Shown piece by piece: positions 5,661 through 6,537 of a stretch of 6,537 bases of DNA. The position numbers were made by a program, and so were the translations under genes. This stretch comes from Nitrospira sp. (GTDB lineage: Bacteria; Nitrospirota; Nitrospiria; Nitrospirales; Nitrospiraceae): assembly GCA_029858925.1 (NCBI GenBank), contig JAOUEB010000081.1:1-6537 (forward strand), given 5' to 3'. How positions within the stretch are numbered: position 1 is the stretch's first letter; every line of letters begins with the position of its first letter. The notes under the pieces are model-generated. The model searched no databases and had not been told where the DNA came from. It saw only the letters and a program-made list of their open reading frames with translations.

Positions 5661-6497
5661 ATGACGGTTTCGGTTTCAGTCCAAGATGGGCGCATCGGTC
5701 TTATCGCCGGAAACGGCAGGTTTCCGATCATTTTTGCCGATAATGCGCGCAAGATGGGTCTGCAAGTGTCTGCGGTGGCGCACGAAGGAGAAACGGAGCC
5801 GGAGCTCGAGCAGCATGTCGATTGGATCCACTGGATCAAGATCGGACAGCTCAATAAACTGATCAAGGCCTTCAAGGGCGACGGCGTCCGGCAAGTGGTA
5901 ATGCTGGGCGGCATCAAGAAAACCCATGTATACAGCACTGTGCGGCCCGACTTCCGAGCCCTGGCGCTGGCCGCCCGCGTGGCTCCGTGGAAGGATGACA
6001 ACATCCTTCGGGAAATCGCGGCTGAACTTGAGCGGGAGGGGATTTCCATTTGCGAGTCTACCTTCGGCCTCGAAGGGATTCTCGTCGAGGAAGGTCCGCT
6101 CACGTCCCGCCAGCCGACCAAGAAGGAATGGAACGACATCCGTTACGGGTGGGAGATCGCGAAGGAGACCGGGCGTCTCGACATCGGCCAATGTGTCGTG
6201 ATCAAGGATCGGGTAGTTGTGGCGGTGGAGGCGGTCGAGGGAACTGATGGAGCGATCAAGCGCGGCGGCGAGTTGGCAAAGGACGGGGCCGTGGTGGTGA
6301 AACGCAGCAAGCCGCAGCAAGATCTTCGTTTCGATTTGCCCGCGGTCGGACCTCGGACGATCGAAGTTATGGCGTCGGTGAAGGCTGCTGTGCTGGCGGT
6401 GGAAGCGGGCCGGACGGTGATGCTGGATCGGGAACAGCTCATCAGTTTGGCGGAACGGGCGGGGATCGCCGTGATTGGAATCACACGAGACGAGTGA
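5661..6497 (+). CDS. lpxI: UDP-2,3-diacylglucosamine diphosphatase LpxI
   Basis: LpxI hydrolyses UDP-2,3-diacylglucosamine to lipid X and UMP, the fourth step of lipid A synthesis, replacing the unrelated LpxH in many bacteria. The 278-residue product has both family parts. The N-terminal domain starts at RIGLIAGNGRFPIIFADNAR (11-30) and includes VVMLGGIKKTHVY (79-91). The C-terminal LpxI domain runs from about 155 to 276, with DIGQCVVIKDRVVVAVEAVE (174-193), GTDGAIKRGGEL (194-205), VVKRSKPQQD (212-221), DLPAVGPRTIE (225-235) and AGRTVMLDREQL (249-260). Asp225 in DLPAVGP probably corresponds to the aspartate reported as essential in Caulobacter LpxI; this is from memory. ATG 5661 gives the expected N-terminus, although the ribosome binding site is weak (AGGG, 15 nt away); closeness to the lpxA stop suggests coupled translation. 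Confidence 0.95.
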   Translation: MTVSVSVQDGRIGLIAGNGRFPIIFADNARKMGLQVSAVAHEGETEPELEQHVDWIHWIKIGQLNKLIKAFKGDGVRQVVMLGGIKKTHVYSTVRPDFRALALAARVAPWKDDNILREIAAELEREGISICESTFGLEGILVEEGPLTSRQPTKKEWNDIRYGWEIAKETGRLDIGQCVVIKDRVVVAVEAVEGTDGAIKRGGELAKDGAVVVKRSKPQQDLRFDLPAVGPRTIEVMASVKAAVLAVEAGRTVMLDREQLISLAERAGIAVIGITRDE

Positions 6498-6508
6498 GGG
6501 GTTGCGCG

Positions 6509-6537
6509 ATGGGCGAGACATGCGGGACGAGTGAGAC
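6509..6537 (+). CDS. Start of an unidentified downstream gene (cut by window edge)
   Basis: ATG 6509 follows GAGGGG (6496-6501) at 7-nt spacing and lies 11 nt after the lpxI stop, on the same strand, so it is probably the next gene of the operon. Nine complete codons are visible (MGETCGTSE), too few to identify a family. In related clusters a Gfo/Idh/MocA oxidoreductase or lpxB follows lpxI, which would fit, but nothing in the visible residues shows it. Confidence 0.5.

Noticed and set aside
5676..6521. Minus-strand open frame of 281 codons covering lpxI
   Set aside because: lpxI on the other strand is unmistakable and full length. The antisense frame has no recognised motif and follows from the codon bias of lpxI.

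Overview
The window carries an outer-membrane biogenesis gene cluster from a Gram-negative (diderm) bacterium. Moderate-to-high GC, GTG starts and the order bamA - skp - skp - fabZ - lpxA - lpxI suggest a Nitrospira-like member of the Nitrospirota. That assignment rests on my recollection of gene order, not on a search, and is tentative.

Layout. Bases 1-273 (minus strand) hold the first 91 codons of galU (UTP-glucose-1-phosphate uridylyltransferase), cut by the window edge. Bases 274-767 are a long divergent intergenic region. It holds a sigma70-type promoter so close to galU that the mRNA is predicted to be leaderless, a short GC-rich hairpin, a REP-like interspersed repeat, a second good sigma70-type promoter pointing at bamA, and a 25-codon leader ORF whose stop overlaps the bamA GTG start. 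From 768 to the end all genes are on the plus strand and closely packed: bamA (768-3104), two tandem Skp/OmpH chaperone genes (3135-3689 and 3709-4251), fabZ (4292-4744), lpxA (4830-5648), lpxI (5661-6497) and the first codons of another gene (from 6509). Gaps are about 11-85 nt, and I see no intrinsic terminator between the genes, so this is probably one operon.

How the genes work together. BamA inserts beta-barrel proteins into the outer membrane, and the Skp proteins carry unfolded barrel proteins across the periplasm to it. FabZ acts in fatty acid elongation, the source of 3-hydroxyacyl-ACP. LpxA uses 3-hydroxyacyl-ACP for the first step of lipid A synthesis, and LpxI performs the UDP-2,3-diacylglucosamine hydrolysis step. 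GalU makes UDP-glucose for envelope polysaccharides. The cluster thus couples outer-membrane protein assembly with lipid A supply, as in the E. coli bamA-skp-lpxD-fabZ-lpxA-lpxB block. Here lpxD is missing from its usual place, a second skp sits there, and lpxI follows lpxA.

The gene families are ordinary. The points most worth a second look are the lipoprotein signal on the first Skp paralogue, the leader ORF overlapping the bamA start, the leaderless galU promoter, and the G7 tract at the lpxA start. I found no sign of a wholly new system, mobile element or CRISPR array.
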